Assembly: GCF_901709675.1 (NCBI RefSeq) | Contig: NC_051093.1 | Location: 9,684,053 to 9,748,052, forward strand | DNA length: 64,000 nucleotides | Reading direction: 5' to 3' | Origin: Syngnathus acus | Lineage: Eukaryota > Chordata > Actinopteri > Syngnathiformes > Syngnathidae | Shown here: positions 13,001 to 27,600 of the stretch, piece after piece | Position numbering within the stretch: position 1 is the first letter of the stretch | Layout: each line of letters begins with the position of its first letter | The notes under the pieces: model-generated | What the model saw: only the letters and a program-made list of their open reading frames with translations | The model's database searches: none | What the model was told of the DNA's origin: nothing | Program-made: the position numbers and the translations under genes

Positions 13001-16000
13001 TTGAGACGGGTAGATTTCATGATGCGCCTTGTTGCAATTATCAATGATCTACGATCAAAATGATATTTTTCATTAAAATGAGGCTTTAAAAATCAAGCTC
13101 TTCTCTCTGCTCTCAAACCACAGCGGGCTCAACTGTCAATCAAATGCAATACACGCTACCAGCTAGTTCACGAGCTAACCGATGTAGCAATACGTGGAAT
13201 ATTGCGGTTTGTTTCGAGTGACCCCGCGCGTAATTACTTTGCCGTGACCCGATTCCGTCCTCTATCCGTGACCCCATTAGAGGTGAGGAAGCGGGACGGC
13301 TTCACACAATTTGTTCCTCGTTTTCCTGGCTCGCTGTGCTTGTGTGCAACCTCACGCACCTCAATTTGTCACTCCCCCTGACAAATTGTCCGATAAAAGT
13401 CCCTCGCAGTGAACTCACAAGTTCAGTGGATGGGAAGTAGGTACAGTACCGCCGGCCCGCCTGCAACCTTGGTGGCACTGAGGGGAGAAATGACACCTAG
13501 AAAGAAAGAAAGTGCACTCGCGTTAATGTGTTTCTTCAAAAATGTTTCGCTTTACATTTTCCCCCCTTTTCTTTCTTTCTTTCTTTTTCTTGTTTCAATT
13601 GGCGGCGTTCCTTCGGGCCATGCGTCATTCTCGTTCACCGTCTCTCAATCTCACCCTCTCCTCACCCAATTAGGACTAATGGAACTTCGGTCTAATGACA
13701 AGGCCCCTTGGGAACAAACACATTTAGACTTGCCGCTAGCTGCCGACACACACACACACACACACACACGCACGCGCACACTTGCACATGCAGACTCGTA
13801 CACAAGCAACACTTTGCTTAGGGAAGACAGTTTGAAACCTTATTGTCACGCCGTATGTTATTTACAACACGTCTGATCAAATTTTAGCCTTAAAAAAGTC
13901 GGCGCTCTCTACTTTGTGACTGAACTGCAGGCGTCGTCTGTAAATCGTGTCAACTTGTGAGTCATTCCGGCGGCATTGTCTCATTTCTCAGCTTCTCACC
14001 TGCCACTCACGGCTTCTTCCGAATCAACGCGCGCTCGCGTCGCTGACACATTAGCCTACCGTCGAGCTGTTACTCACTAATCACAGCACGGCCCTGAAAA
14101 ACACAAACAGGCATTCATCAAAGGCAACAGAAGTGATTGCAAACACGCTGCCGCGTCTTTGGCTTTCAATCACTGCTCACATATTTAAAGGTGACATTTA
14201 TTTTGACCTCGAATGACCTTTGAATTGTGTTTCTTCCGTCACGCCAGGTATGCGTATCCTGGTGAACCTGCTGCTGGACACTCTCCCCATGCTGGGCAAC
14301 GTTCTCCTCCTCTGCTTCTTTGTGTTCTTCATCTTCGGAATCATCGGCGTGCAGCTGTGGGCAGGGCTTCTTCGGAACCGCTGTTACCTGGAGGAGAACT
14401 TCACCCTGTAAGCTAATCTATGTTTTGTAAAGCGTCACTGCTTTCTCCTTGCGCCGGCCGGCCGGCCTTCCAGGAACAGGATTAGTTTGCCGCGGCATGC
14501 CTCCATATTCCCACCACGCCACGCCTGCCACCTGTCTGTGTCACAGTGACATTCACCTTGTGCGTCTGAAGGTTTGATGACCTGAAATTCATTCTGGCTT
14601 CTTTTTTTCCATGCTGTGCTGGCACCACCACCACCACAACAACAAAAACCAAAGCACATTGTCCATGCCGCTTTGTTTCTTCTGCGGTAATGCTGATACA
14701 GCGAGTGGTAATGACACTTGTAATAATCAGATGGGGAAGCGGATTTGTACCCGCCCGCCCGTCTGCTTGGTCCTCTTAAAGCTAAGTGCTGAAATTGACT
14801 GAAGTGAAACCTCTTCACTAACTTAATGAGCCAACTTGATCCAGTGCAATTTTGGTTGCGCTTCATTTGACTCAAGAGGCTTTGGAGGTTTCTTTTTTGG
14901 GTTATTTCTGTTGTCTTAGTTGTCCGGTAGTTAGTTTTTATTTCTCTTTCTCGCACGCATTTGCTGACCAGTGCGGGCTTTTCAATTTAATGAGACGGAC
15001 GCGTTATTAGCGTAGGAGAAGTGTAATTTTGCATGGAATTGAAACCTGCAGGGGAGAGAGCGAGCGAGCGAGAGTGTGTGTGCGCTTGAGTGCTTAATTA
15101 GGAAGGTGCTAGTGAGTTAGCACTTGAACGCTATTATGCTAAGTAAAGAGCTAATGTTGCATCCCTGAGAGGCAACAATGGAGTGTCGCAGTCAAGTACA
15201 GCAATCACTTTGCCGTCTGACACCTTCTGTCCCTTGGCCTTAACGCCTTCCGGTCTGCGCTCCTTCCTTAGCTCTCCAAATATTATTCTTTTTTATTATT
15301 CTCACTAATATGCCTTCCATGACAAAAATAATGATTGAATTCCATTTCCAAGCCAAAGTCTGGCGCGTGTCCTCGCATCAACTTTGGACGAGTGTTCCTT
15401 GTCGTTTTCCGACATTTGACAGCTGCTACTCCTTGATCCCTCTCTGCAGCTCGCTCTCCATCAGCAGGTGTGTTCTCAGTGTGATGCCAGACTTTTGTCA
15501 GGGCCACGCTGCGCAATGCAGACTCACCAGCGGGGGCGGGCGAGGGGGGGGCAACAGACTTCATTCATGCTCTCGTACTTTGACGGTGGCTTCTCTTCTC
15601 TCTGTTTTCCTTTTGTTCTCCAGTCCCGGTCTCATTAACGCATGTTGCGTCGGTGCTGCAAAACAGCTTTGACGAGAATTGTCATTGCTTGGTAAGGACT
15701 GTGAGGCCACGGCCTGTTGTTAACAAACGCTCGGGCTCTAGTTGTGATGCAACGGGCACGCTTGAAATTGGCGCATCCCCCGGCTGCCGCTGCAGTAAAC
15801 GCATTGGCGCTCATGTAGGCGTGCACACCCTTGGGCACCTATTCATAGCGCGTAGAATTGCTGGCGTGCACGCACGCTGTTTGCCTCTCAGCGAGCCTCT
15901 CTTCAAGCACACCGAAAAAAAGGGAGAGAGGAAGAAACGCATCAAACCTCAGTCCCCCTATTTTATTGACCGTAAATTTTGAGTGCATCTTTTGTGCTCC

Positions 16001-18568
16001 GAAACGACATCAGGAAAAGGTGGAGGGAGCTTGAGGTGTCGGTCGCGATGGCCCTATGATGGCTCCTGGAAATGACCTCCTTCCTTGAAGTGAGGGTGAT
16101 AAAGGGCAGAGAAAAAGAGAGCTATTTTAGTATGTGCCCATTTAAAGTGGCACTAAGTGGGAAATAGTGGCGATCATAGTGCACCGCAATCATTTTGGAG
16201 TTGGGATGCAAGGAGCAGCTAAAGACTGCCTGGCTGCTTATAGTAGATTGTCAATGGGTGAGGGGATGGCTAATCTGTTTTTCCGCTGATTTCATGCTCG
16301 GGCACACACACTTACGTAGTATCATATTCACTTTCCACATGACTTAGTTTACGTGATGACACTTGTCCCTTGTCTGCTGCGTAAACAAAGCCATCTACAA
16401 TTTTGCGCTTGTCATTTGATTTATTAGCTTCGCATTTTTTTATGGCTAATATTTCTGGTAGCAGAATATCTCTTAATAAAGCTGATTTGAAGTATGTGTA
16501 AGAAAATCTAATCAGTTCCCATTTGACATTCCAAAGCTGCTTATTAGAATCACATTTGATCTGAAAGGGTGATGTCGGATTATCTCGCTGTTACAACGGC
16601 GGTCAAATGAGGTCCTCTGGTGCAGTGGAAGGAAGCACACCAGCATTTGAATAGTTTTGCTCTTTCTGACAAAGCCATCATTGTATTCAATCAACAGTCC
16701 TGTTTTTTGGAGGTGCACAAGCATGTGACGCTCAAACATGGCCAGACATAAGGTCACGCCATCATGAATCTGCATAATTGTTAACAGATCCATTCAGATC
16801 CTGCTTTTCTTTTTTTTTTAAAGTCGATTTTCCGACATAGTTTCAGCAAAGCTTCAGAAGCCAAGCTGACTGTTCTGATTTTTTTCTTCTGTTTATTATG
16901 CTGCTGCATGATTCAGTGGCACTGCAAGGCCAATGAAGACACTTGTTAGTCCCATCCGGGTCATCCAGTACTCGAGGTATTCTGCCGAGCTGACCTCAGG
17001 CTGCTTTCTCTTCAGGCCCTTTTGTCATGTAGTGACCCGACACGTGATGCCTTACCTGTATTGCGCACTTGTCAGCATGCTTTTGCTTTTGCTTTGCTTC
17101 ATCAGCTTTAGATCTACTTTGCAAGTTCACCGCTGGGCCAGGCTGTTTTCCCTCTTTCTGTCTCTCACACATTTGACACAAAATGGTATTTTATTGCGAG
17201 CGATAATTCGTGAGCTATAAAAATGAAATCCATTCCAATCAATTGCTTCCCTTCCCTTGCTTTGCTATGTATGTCAGCTCTTCAGGAATGACCCCGCCAC
17301 CTCCGTACTACCGACACGAGGAGGATGACGAGCGGCCCTTCATCTGCTCGCTGGCATCTGACAACGGCATCATGTCATGCTCGGACGTTCCCGCCAGGCG
17401 ACAAGGCGGCCAGACGTGCTGCCTGGACAAGGAAGACGCGCTCCACAGACAAGCTTTGGGTCTCAACCCCGAGCCCATGGGGAACGGCAGCGGCGCCAGT
17501 GATGCCGTGGGCCTGTGTATTAACTGGCACCAGTATTACACCCGCTGCCACACGGGAAGCAGCAACCCCCACAAAGGCGCCATCAACTTTGACAACATCG
17601 TCTATGCCTGGATTGTCATTTTCCAGGTTTTTTTTTTTTTTTTTTTTGCTAACCGACTCTATTTACGTTGCCTCTACTTTTTCGTTTCCGACTTTGATCC
17701 TTCTGATGTTTCCTCATAGGTGATCACTCTGGAAGGCTGGGTGGAGATCATGTATTACGTCATGGATGCCCACTCCTTCTACAACTTCATCTACTTCATC
17801 TTACTCATCATAGTAAGCATTGGGATGCATGTGGAGTCCGGTCGGTCGCTCTCAAATACACTTCTTTATTTGTTATCAAAGTGTTTTCTGTTGGGACTTG
17901 AGTGCTGCCATCCATATTATTGTTTTGTTTTTCTGACATTGCGTTAATGAAGCTAGAAAAGACTCAGCACAGAGTGTGCTACAGACTTTAATAGTTTTGT
18001 TTTTAGCTGACACAAACAAAAGACTTTCTTTTTCTTTTTAGGAATCAGGTGAAATCCTCGTGTAGTATATTATTCAATAATGAATAGAAGATTGGAGCGT
18101 CTTTAATTGTTCACTGGTGAACACCAATGGGCCAATTAAATGCCAAGTTTAATTTAAGAGAGATATACGCAACGTGTTCATAATTTCAATCAGTTCCCGG
18201 GTGTCTTCATAACATATATTTCAAGAAAATAACCACCAAACCATCCGTCTTCAAGATATTTGTTTTGAATGCCATAGGTAAATGAATGGCGGCAAGTCAT
18301 TTGAACCTGCTGAAGAGGTGGCGATTATTAGGAAGTGAGTGTGGAACTTTGCCCATAAATGCATGTGACAGCAGCTGCACCAAAGCGCACAGACAATCAG
18401 CTGCGAACAAAAGCTGCCATCTTAATTTGTCCTCGTGTGTGTGTGTGTGTGGGGGGGGGTCATTGCATGCATAATGCAGCGATCCTCTGAATGCTGATAG
18501 TGGACTGCCCTCTCTAATTATGCAGAAAGCCGTCTGTGATCTGATCAAATACGCGTCTCACACACATC

Positions 18569-18600
<32 letters not shown>

Positions 18601-21600
18601 GCTGGAAGGGAATCAAAGCGCCACACACCTGCAGAACTGTTTGACCCACGGGCCACAGATGTGTCTTGCCTTACACACACACGAAGCTCCCTTCCGGTGT
18701 TTTTTTACCTTCTCCCACATCTGGTTTGGAGAGACTAAATGAAGGAATACCTTTTTTTTATTTGGTAGCAACTATGTTAAGGGAGATTAAGGTGAAATGA
18801 GAAGACGGACCAACTCCAACTTGCGCTTTGGGCATGTGTTGGCTTCGTCTGTCTGCTCCAATCAGCCTCGCTTTGGTGGAAAGTCTGCCCCGGAAGACCT
18901 TCAGCTCGTGTGCTAACATTGCTACAGGCAAATCGATGTACTTCATACGTAGCAGTCAGAGTGTGAAAACAAGTCAGTCTTTATTTCCGCACCAAACGCT
19001 TTGTTTGGCCTGAATAGCTGTCAAATTGGCCAAATATTGCATTGGGTTTTCTCCTCTGTGTTGAAAGTCTGATTTATTTTTTTGTATTTTGTGTTTGCCA
19101 ACGCAGATCGGTTCTTTCTTCATGATCAACCTTTGCCTGGTGGTCATCGCCACTCAATTTTCCGAGACCAAGCAGCGGGAGCACCAGCTGATGCAGGAGC
19201 AGAGAGCGCAGTGCCTATCCTCGTCCACGCTGGCCAGCATGGCCGAGCCGGGCGATTGCTACGAGGAAATCTTCCAGCTGGTCTGCCACGTCCTCCGCAA
19301 GGCCAGGAGGAGATCGGCGGCTCTCTACTACACGCTGAGGGGCAAGCCCCCGCCTGCTGGCGGAGGCAGGGGCAACAGGCGGACAGGTGGACTCAATCAG
19401 AACGGAGAGAGGCATCACTCCAGGCATCCCAAATGTAACGTCTCAACCTCGTCGCGTGCAAATCCTTCCAGCCGTCTACCTTCTCGCCAACATCTAATGT
19501 TTGTCTCCGCAGTAACCCAGTGTCCGCATCAAAGCAAGCAAGACCACCCGCTGGACAACTCCATCAGCCTGGCCGTGCCTCAGAATCCGCACGACTGCCC
19601 TTTGTGCGCTTTAGCGCCGGAAGAAGGCCCGAGGACGGCGGGAGACGGCGCCGGTGCAGAGGACGACGAGGGCGACGCCGTGGAGGAGACGGACAAGGAC
19701 GAGAACCGCTTGGAGGGTGCCAGGAAAAAGAAAAGGAGCTGTTTGGGACGCTGTAAGGACGTGTGGGATGAAATGAGGAGAAAACTGTGGGGCATCGTGG
19801 AGAGCAAGTATTTCAGCAGGGGCATTATGATTGCTATTCTCATCAACACTATCAGTATGGGCATCGAACATCACAATCAGGTAAGACCTTTTCTCCATTT
19901 GTGAAATTATTATTCCAATGAATGAAGCCCAGCAGATATCAATCAGTATGTGCACAAGCCAAGTGTTGTTTTCCAAACCATTTCTAACTCTATAGCTGTT
20001 AGATGGAAAAGGATGACCCAAACCAATTGGCAATGAATGTGTTTGGAAATAACAAAGAAGTCGACACTTTTGAACTCGGTATCACTGCTAACGAAGATCA
20101 AGCAATATAAGATCCACTTGAGCGTGCGTGTCGCTGCCGGGATGCTTTCCTGACAGAGGTGTGAACATTTAGCCCGCTGGCATTTAACATTGGCCGTGCT
20201 TCTGAGAGCCACTCCAGTCAGCTCAGCTTGCCAAGCAAACACGGGAGGCACAACGTTGACTTTAAATCGTAGCTATCAAACTCCAGGCCCGGGGACCAGA
20301 TACGGCCCGCCACATCATTTCATGTGGCCCGCAAAGACCGATTTTGGATTGATATTGCTTGGACTTTTGATTACCATTAGTCTTTTTAAAATATTTCAAC
20401 AGTTTTTACTGGTCTCTGATTTCAAAACGAGTTATTCATCAGATTTGAATGGCCCTCCGAGGGGAACTACGATGCGGCCTGCGACAAAAATGAGTTTGGC
20501 ACCCCTGCTTTAAATGTTGCTGTTTTTTTGTATTTCTCGCCTGCTCCCTCCCTCCCTCCCTCCCTCCCTCCCTCCTTCCTTCCCTGCCTCCCTCCCTTTT
20601 CTAATTATTTTCTCGAAGAATCCCTTCTCGTGCCCACTTTGCTTCCTGCCTTCCCAGCACTTTTCCTTCCTCCCATCCGTCCTTCCTGCTTTACCCCAAG
20701 TGCCTTGGCTTCTCTCTGACTCTCGACGTCTCCTCCACAATGGTGCCTCTCTTTTCCGTCCACCCCCGCACTCTTTGACAGTGTACGGAATAGTTGCTTT
20801 CTCCCGCCCGTCTCCGAAGACTCTAAAAATAAACGAAGGCGGTGGGAAGAAGGAGACAGATGCCGGTTACACAGCATTTTTTCGTCTCCGTTTCCCGCGA
20901 GTTTGTGCGTGTGCATTTCAAAGCGGGCATATGTGCAAGCGCATGCATTTGCATGTTGGCTCTCACAAATGCTTTTGTTGTCCTCCTTTGAGCCTTCCTG
21001 CTTGCGATGGCACTGTGCGTCTGTTCTGCAGCGGCAAGGTCTAACCCCATCCAAAACAGGAGCTCCAGAACAGATATTGTGCCAAAAAAGCAGCATTCAT
21101 ATTTGCAGGTCCCACGAAGAATTATTAGTTAATTATTGACATGATCAAATTATTTGAAAAAATAAACACGAATATTTTTCAAAATTAAAAAAAGACATAT
21201 TAAATATATTGTTTACTTTAAAACGGAAGAAAGTACTGAGGAGAAGAAAAAAAACAGTGCAGATAATGTCAAACGTGGGCTTGTGCTGTTGTTTTTCTGT
21301 CTTTTCATTGTGGATGTAAAAAGTCAGCATGCCATGAGCCAAAACACTGCAGTCCCAAAACACTTTTGGCAATGTGTCCTTTTTGGATGGAGTGCATGTT
21401 TGTGGAGCTCGGAGCATTCCGGATGTGTTATCAAACACTTTTCAGATAAACGGATCAGCTTCGATGGCGCTCTATAGTCTCGGTAGACTTTTTCTTTTTT
21501 ATTGCCGCAACTGAGCTCATTGCATTTCGCCTAATTTGCTTCCACCCGTTTTTCTTTGCTTTCCTTTCGCCTTGACCACCTTCCTCCTCCTCTTTGCTGA

Positions 21601-24600
21601 TGGACAGGACGATATTGATTACCAAGAGAGATGGGTCTCCTTGATAATGAGACTTTGGGGGAAAAAAAGGAAGGAAAAGCAGAGTTAGGGAAGCTGGAGG
21701 GGGATGGAGATAGATTGGATGAAAAAAGCGGATTAAATGGGTGGATGGAGGTGTGTGAGTGAGCTTTGCCTCTGACATGGTCCGCCAACTTTATCGCGGC
21801 TTGTCGCCTCTTTAGTGTGCTGACTCAAAAACTGGAAGTCCGCGGTGGCGTCAGAAGAAGTTTGCGATCCATGTCACCCCACCGCTGCTCTCTTCAGTGG
21901 TTTGTTGTTGTTTTTTTTACCCAGCCGGAGGAGCTGACCAATGTGCTGGAGATCTGCAACATTGTTTTCACCAGCATGTTCACCCTGGAGATGATCCTCA
22001 AGTTGACGGCTTTTGGCTTTTTTGCGTACTTGAGGAACCCGTACAACATCTTTGACGGCATCATTGTCATCATCAGGTCTCTACCTGCTTTTCTTTTTTT
22101 TATCGTTCCGCCTTCTAATGTCCGATCCAATGGACTTTGCAGCGTGTGCGAGATTATCGGTCAGGCGGACGGCGGCTTGTCGGTGCTGAGGACCTTCAGG
22201 CTCCTGCGCGTCATCAAGCTGGTCAGGTTCATGCCCGCCCTGAGGCGTCAGTTGGTGGTTCTGATGAAGACCATGGATAACGTGGCAACCTTCTGTATGC
22301 TGCTCATGCTCTTCATCTTCATCTTCAGGTATCAAGAGTGCCGCGACTAATATTTGTCTACGCTTTGTTGTTCATGATTCTTCATATAGTGAGATGGGCT
22401 TTGCTCGAGAGCAGCCATAAATTGCAATGGTGATATAAAACATCATCCGAGGGAATAGAAGATTAAAGTCCTGCGTGGTCATTGAGCAGTCCAAGCAGAC
22501 ATTAAGCCCAAAGGCTTCAAAACAGTAGGATTAGGTCAATTATTAAAGTGCCAAATCCTAATTTCCAAATGTCTCAGCAATTCTTTCTTTGGCTCCCGCT
22601 TGCTTTCCTTAGACTCTAAAAGTTAGGATTATGTTTATGCTAATTCGACTGTCTGCCGACTGTAAAGAACTAAACTGCTATAAAATGTGAAAGACATTTT
22701 GGCACTTAAAGCAAAACACAAGAGCCACTCAAAAGATGCTGCAGAGAGAAATGCTCGTGTACTTAACCTGCAAATCTATGTCAGGATGTTTCCCAAAACA
22801 TTTGATTTTATTGAGCTTGTTTACAGCCTTCCCGCCAGAATTCAGAATGATGCTCTTTTTTACTTGAACGGTACCCAAGAGAACCATTTTGTAAACTAAA
22901 GAATCTGGCCTTTTAAGAAGCAATAATGCATCGTGCTTAAAGTCCTTGTGAAGTGGAAAATAAATGTCTAATAAATTTGACACACACCAAAGAAGAGTGT
23001 CAACATGGCTGCCAAATTTGAAGTACGTATCCGAAATGAGTCTCCTGAAAAAGCTTGGCTAGCCACCAGGTAGCTTGCAAGCTAAGCTAACCGGGGCTCC
23101 TGTCATTTAGCTATTTAGCTTTCTCAAATGTTTCTCGTGTTGCAGTATCCTGGGGATGCACATCTTTGGTTGCAAGTTCAGTTTGAAGACAGATGCGGGA
23201 GACACTGTGCCTGACAGGAAAAACTTTGATTCCCTCCTCTGGGCCATCGTCACAGTCTTTCAGGTACACGCGTTTAACACCGATTCCGTTGTGCAAAAAT
23301 GTCCTATTTACAATATGTGCACTGGCTTGTAGATTCTGACTCAGGAGGACTGGAATATGGTGTTGTACAACGGCATGGCTTCCACCTCACCCTGCGCCGC
23401 CCTCTACTTTGTAGCGCTGATGACGTTCGGAAACTATGTTCTCTTCAATTTATTGGTGGCCATCTTGGTGGAAGGCTTTCAGGCTGAGGTGAGAAACAAG
23501 ACAGTGCGCCCATGTATTGCCCATTCCGGCTTTATTGGCAAAACTAGGTCAGCAAATGACGCTTGATCATTTACGAGCGATTCCATGTTGGTTTCATTCT
23601 GCTTGTGTGTTTCCACAGGGAGATGCAAACCGCTCTTACTCAGATGATGACAGGTCTTCCTGTAATTTTGAGGAGCAGCAGGACTCTCTGCATCTCTCAG
23701 GTATCAGCGGTTCTTGTTGATTTCGAGAATTGTTCTTGGTATGGATTTCTCCAACAAAAATTCATAAACGCCATTTTGTCACCGTAGCTTAGCATCTTTT
23801 TCTTGCCTACGGAGCGCAATTGACATTTCTCTTCACGACTCTTCTCGTTTCTCCCTCTTGGCAAAAACCAAAGCATCACACTCAATAAATGAGCATCTAG
23901 CAGCACATTAAAGTGTTTACTATTTAAAGCTTGGACAACCTGCTGGCAGGGTATCACCATTACGAGCTCATCGCTGGCTCTTTGGAGGTGATTCAACTCG
24001 GATTAAAGCGTCCCGTGTCTCGCTTAACTGGCCGTTATGTCACTTGAGAAAATGAAATGGACTTTCAATCAGATAGGTCAAAAAGTGAAGAAAAATGTCT
24101 GATCTATGTCGTCACGTGGTGTCTGGCTCTTGGGTTTATTCATATACTACAATGGCCTTTGGACTCTGCCTGTTTTTTTCCACGCAGACCCAAAGATCTG
24201 CACGCTGACACCTAACGGACACTTGGACTTGAGCCCGCTGGCTACTAGCCTATTTCCTGGAGAGAGGTTGAGTTTTGCACTCGGGTCGAGGAAGAACAGT
24301 GTCATTTCTCTCGGCAGGGCCAATCTGGAGCAGAGGGCTGCGGTACGTCGACGAAAGGCCTTGAATTCATTTGGGTTTTGATATTGCGCTAAATATTTGC
24401 CGACGACATATTTTTGCCGATCGTCTGGGTTTTCCTCAATCGATGCGAGACTTTCCTCGGCAGCAAATCATCGGTTTTATCGTGCCTTTTTAATTTGCAA
24501 AAGCAACTATTTGATCAAGTAAAAAGGGCATTTAGTTGATTAAAATGCACTACATGGAAAGTGTTGAGGAGCTGTTAATTACTTCATCCAACGGGGGGGG

Positions 24601-27600
24601 GGGTTGGGTACAACCTTTTAGCCGTCGCACGATCCCACGATCCAATTATCGGACTAGTTTGTGTTATTGATTAACGCATTCACTACCATTGATGGCCATA
24701 GACGTCAAAGATCCATTTTAACCGTGTTGGCGGTGAAGGAGCTAACTAAATCCAAAGTCTCTCCAACATATCTGTGGTTCTCAGTATCCGGGCCGCGGTT
24801 ACCACAACTGGGGTCGCCCGCTGGCCCGCCAGCATCAGGGCCCTTGGACTCGTCGCTCCAGTTGGAACAGCCTGATGGGTTGCCGCCCCTGCTCCTCATC
24901 GTCTCCGTCGGCGAGTCCGGCCTTCACCTCCACCTCGGCCAGGCCTTTTTACGGCTACGGCTTAGGAGGTCTGGGAGGGGTGGTCGGGGGGAGTCTCCGG
25001 ATCCGAGGACCCCGTGCCTCCTCTTCCCCGCTCCGCCACCTCCACAGCGTCCACCCGGATGAGGAGGAAAGCCTTCTCTCGCCTCCCGCCGTTGCGTCTC
25101 ACACGCTTCATCTTCGCCATCCTATCCTCCAGGGACATTTTGTACCCAGGAGGGACCGCCGGGCTCTGTCTCTGGAGCTTCCCCAGTTGCTCCAGGTCCC
25201 GGGCGTCCCGCATCCTCCCCCGTTGGCGCACCGCCCCGTCTCCCCCGCGGCCCTCCAGAGGAAGAGCTTCCCCGGAGGGACGCTCATCGGTAGCGGCGGT
25301 GGCTTTGAGAGTCCCGGCGTCATGGGAGGAGTGTACCAAGACTGTAATGGCAAGACTCCTCTGGCACAGCTTCTTCACCCTCCTCCCAAACACCAAACCG
25401 AGCAGACGTGTAGGACAAACCACCAAAGACTGATTTCAGAAGTCTTTCCGCAGGTGAACACACGAAACAAGGGCCAGGAAGACATGGATGACGAGCTGGA
25501 CTATGTAAGTAGATATATACAAGTCGACACGGTCGCTTCTTCAATCTTGACATATAAAAGCATCTCATTCCACAGATGGAGTCGAAAGAATTACGAGCAA
25601 CCATAAGCCTGCCATTATCGTCTGTTGTTTTAGTACAAGCGTTTACACATCTCCCGCTCTCATAAGCACTTTGTGTAAAGTCGCCACTTCTAATCTTTCC
25701 AGCCCTGCGAGAGAGAGAGAGCCTCGATTGTTTCCATTGTAAATAAGCAAGACGCTTAATTAGAAAGGAGCATTTACGCAGATGTTGCTTCCAAGCTGTT
25801 TCTATACGTCTTTCAATAGTGTAAATAATTGAAGCCTCGGGGATGTGGAGCTAGCTCGGGGTATTTTTATGCTCACCAAAAAGGTGTGACGGATGAGGGC
25901 CGATGGCTGTTTCTGTTGCAGAGCTTGTGTTTCCGCATCCAAAAAATGTTGGAGGCGCACAAGCCGGACTGGTGCGAGACCAGACAGGACTGGTCCGTGT
26001 TTCTCTTCTCGCCGCAGAACAAGTGAGTCCGCCGTTGTGATGTCATTTCTGCGGGTTGCTTTGAGGAAATTTCACAGCTACGAAGACAAATAGTGCCCCT
26101 CGCCCCTCCCTCCCTCCATCTTATCGAAAGAGACGACCAAGACTCCATTAGAGTATCGATTGGCATTTGGAGACACAGTCACGGGGAGGCTGTCTTTAAT
26201 CTCCTGCTTCATCTTTAATAACAAATGCATTGAAATGTTGCCGCATGCCTTGTAAAAGTGATTCTTCTTTTCATTTTGTCCATTTTCTTTCCACCCATTC
26301 CAATCCGCTCTGCTGTGAGGATATTTAATTGCTTTTGGGCGGCACAAACGCTGCCACGTGCCAAATTTGGAAATGTATATTGTATGGCTTTTGATGTTGT
26401 GCATCGCAACAGCAAGCTGGCCGGCTTTGGGCGGGGCTCGTCGTAATTTGTCCAAGGGAGGGATTGGAATCGTTAGTCAAACAATAATTGCATTTCCTGT
26501 TGTCATCTATTTTTTTTTTTTTTTCTTTCATTTATCCGGGTTTAGGTTCCGTCAGATCTGCCAGTCCATCATCGCCCATAAGTTGTTTGATTACGTGGTG
26601 CTGGCCTTCATCTTTTCCAATTGCATCACGGTGGCTCTCGAGAGACCCAAGATCCTCCAGGGCAGCTTGGTAAAGCAATTGCATGACTCAAGACTATTTA
26701 CAAGTCCAGCTTCTGTCGGGAATTATTACCAGCAACCACGTGGTCAAACTATTTTTGTTTGAAAAAGTAAAAAAAAAAAAAAAAGAATAAAAAAGTTGTT
26801 TTGCTGATCAAAATAAAACATTTTGGGGGGAAAACAATCCTGCAAAAATGAACCGAGAACAGCCTGATGGGTGCCATTGTAGTTATTGCTTCCGACTGGC
26901 AATAATTCAAGCCAAATGAACTTTTATGAGATAAAAGGAACAATAAGGAAGGCTTTACTAGTCCCTCTTGTCATATTTGTTAGAGTCACCCTCTCTTGTT
27001 GTCTCTTCCAATTCAGGAAAGGGTGTTCCTCACTATATCCAACTACATCTTTACTGCCATCTTTGTGGGCGAGATGACACTCAAGGTAACTTTTTACTGG
27101 AGCTTTAAAATGCAGCCCATGAGCCACCATCACACACACACACACGCGCGCGCACACAGTTAATCCTTCCTCATAAGTCCCTTTTGTTGTTTTATTTTTT
27201 TCTTCTCCTTCCACCTCCAACTGCTAGTCTCTGTTTTCTCTGCGATCCTTTGGCACAAGTGGGCCATCCATTATGCATTCCGGCAATCAATTATTAACCA
27301 ATCACGCGCCGTCAAGCAGCCGCAGACTTGTCAGCCCCCCGGCCGAGCGGTACACGTATCCCTCTGTGTCTCTGTCTGTCTGAGCCTTGTGCGTCCAAAT
27401 AACACGTGTTGGCGAGTGTGTGCGTGTGTGTAGCATTCATCTCTCTGCAGGATTCCACTGCTGAGCTTAGTGTTAGTGTACAAGATGCAGCCAAGTAAAA
27501 GGCACAACACAGCAGGCTTGATGAAGTGGTCAGCATGTTGCTCGATATTTCACTGGGTCGCCCCCCCGCCCCCTCCCATCTTTATTTGCGGGTGCAGCGG

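Noticed and set aside
17278-17286. Alternative acceptor eight bases into the domain I turret exon
   Set aside because: Use of the second AG breaks phase with the preceding exon, so the first was chosen.
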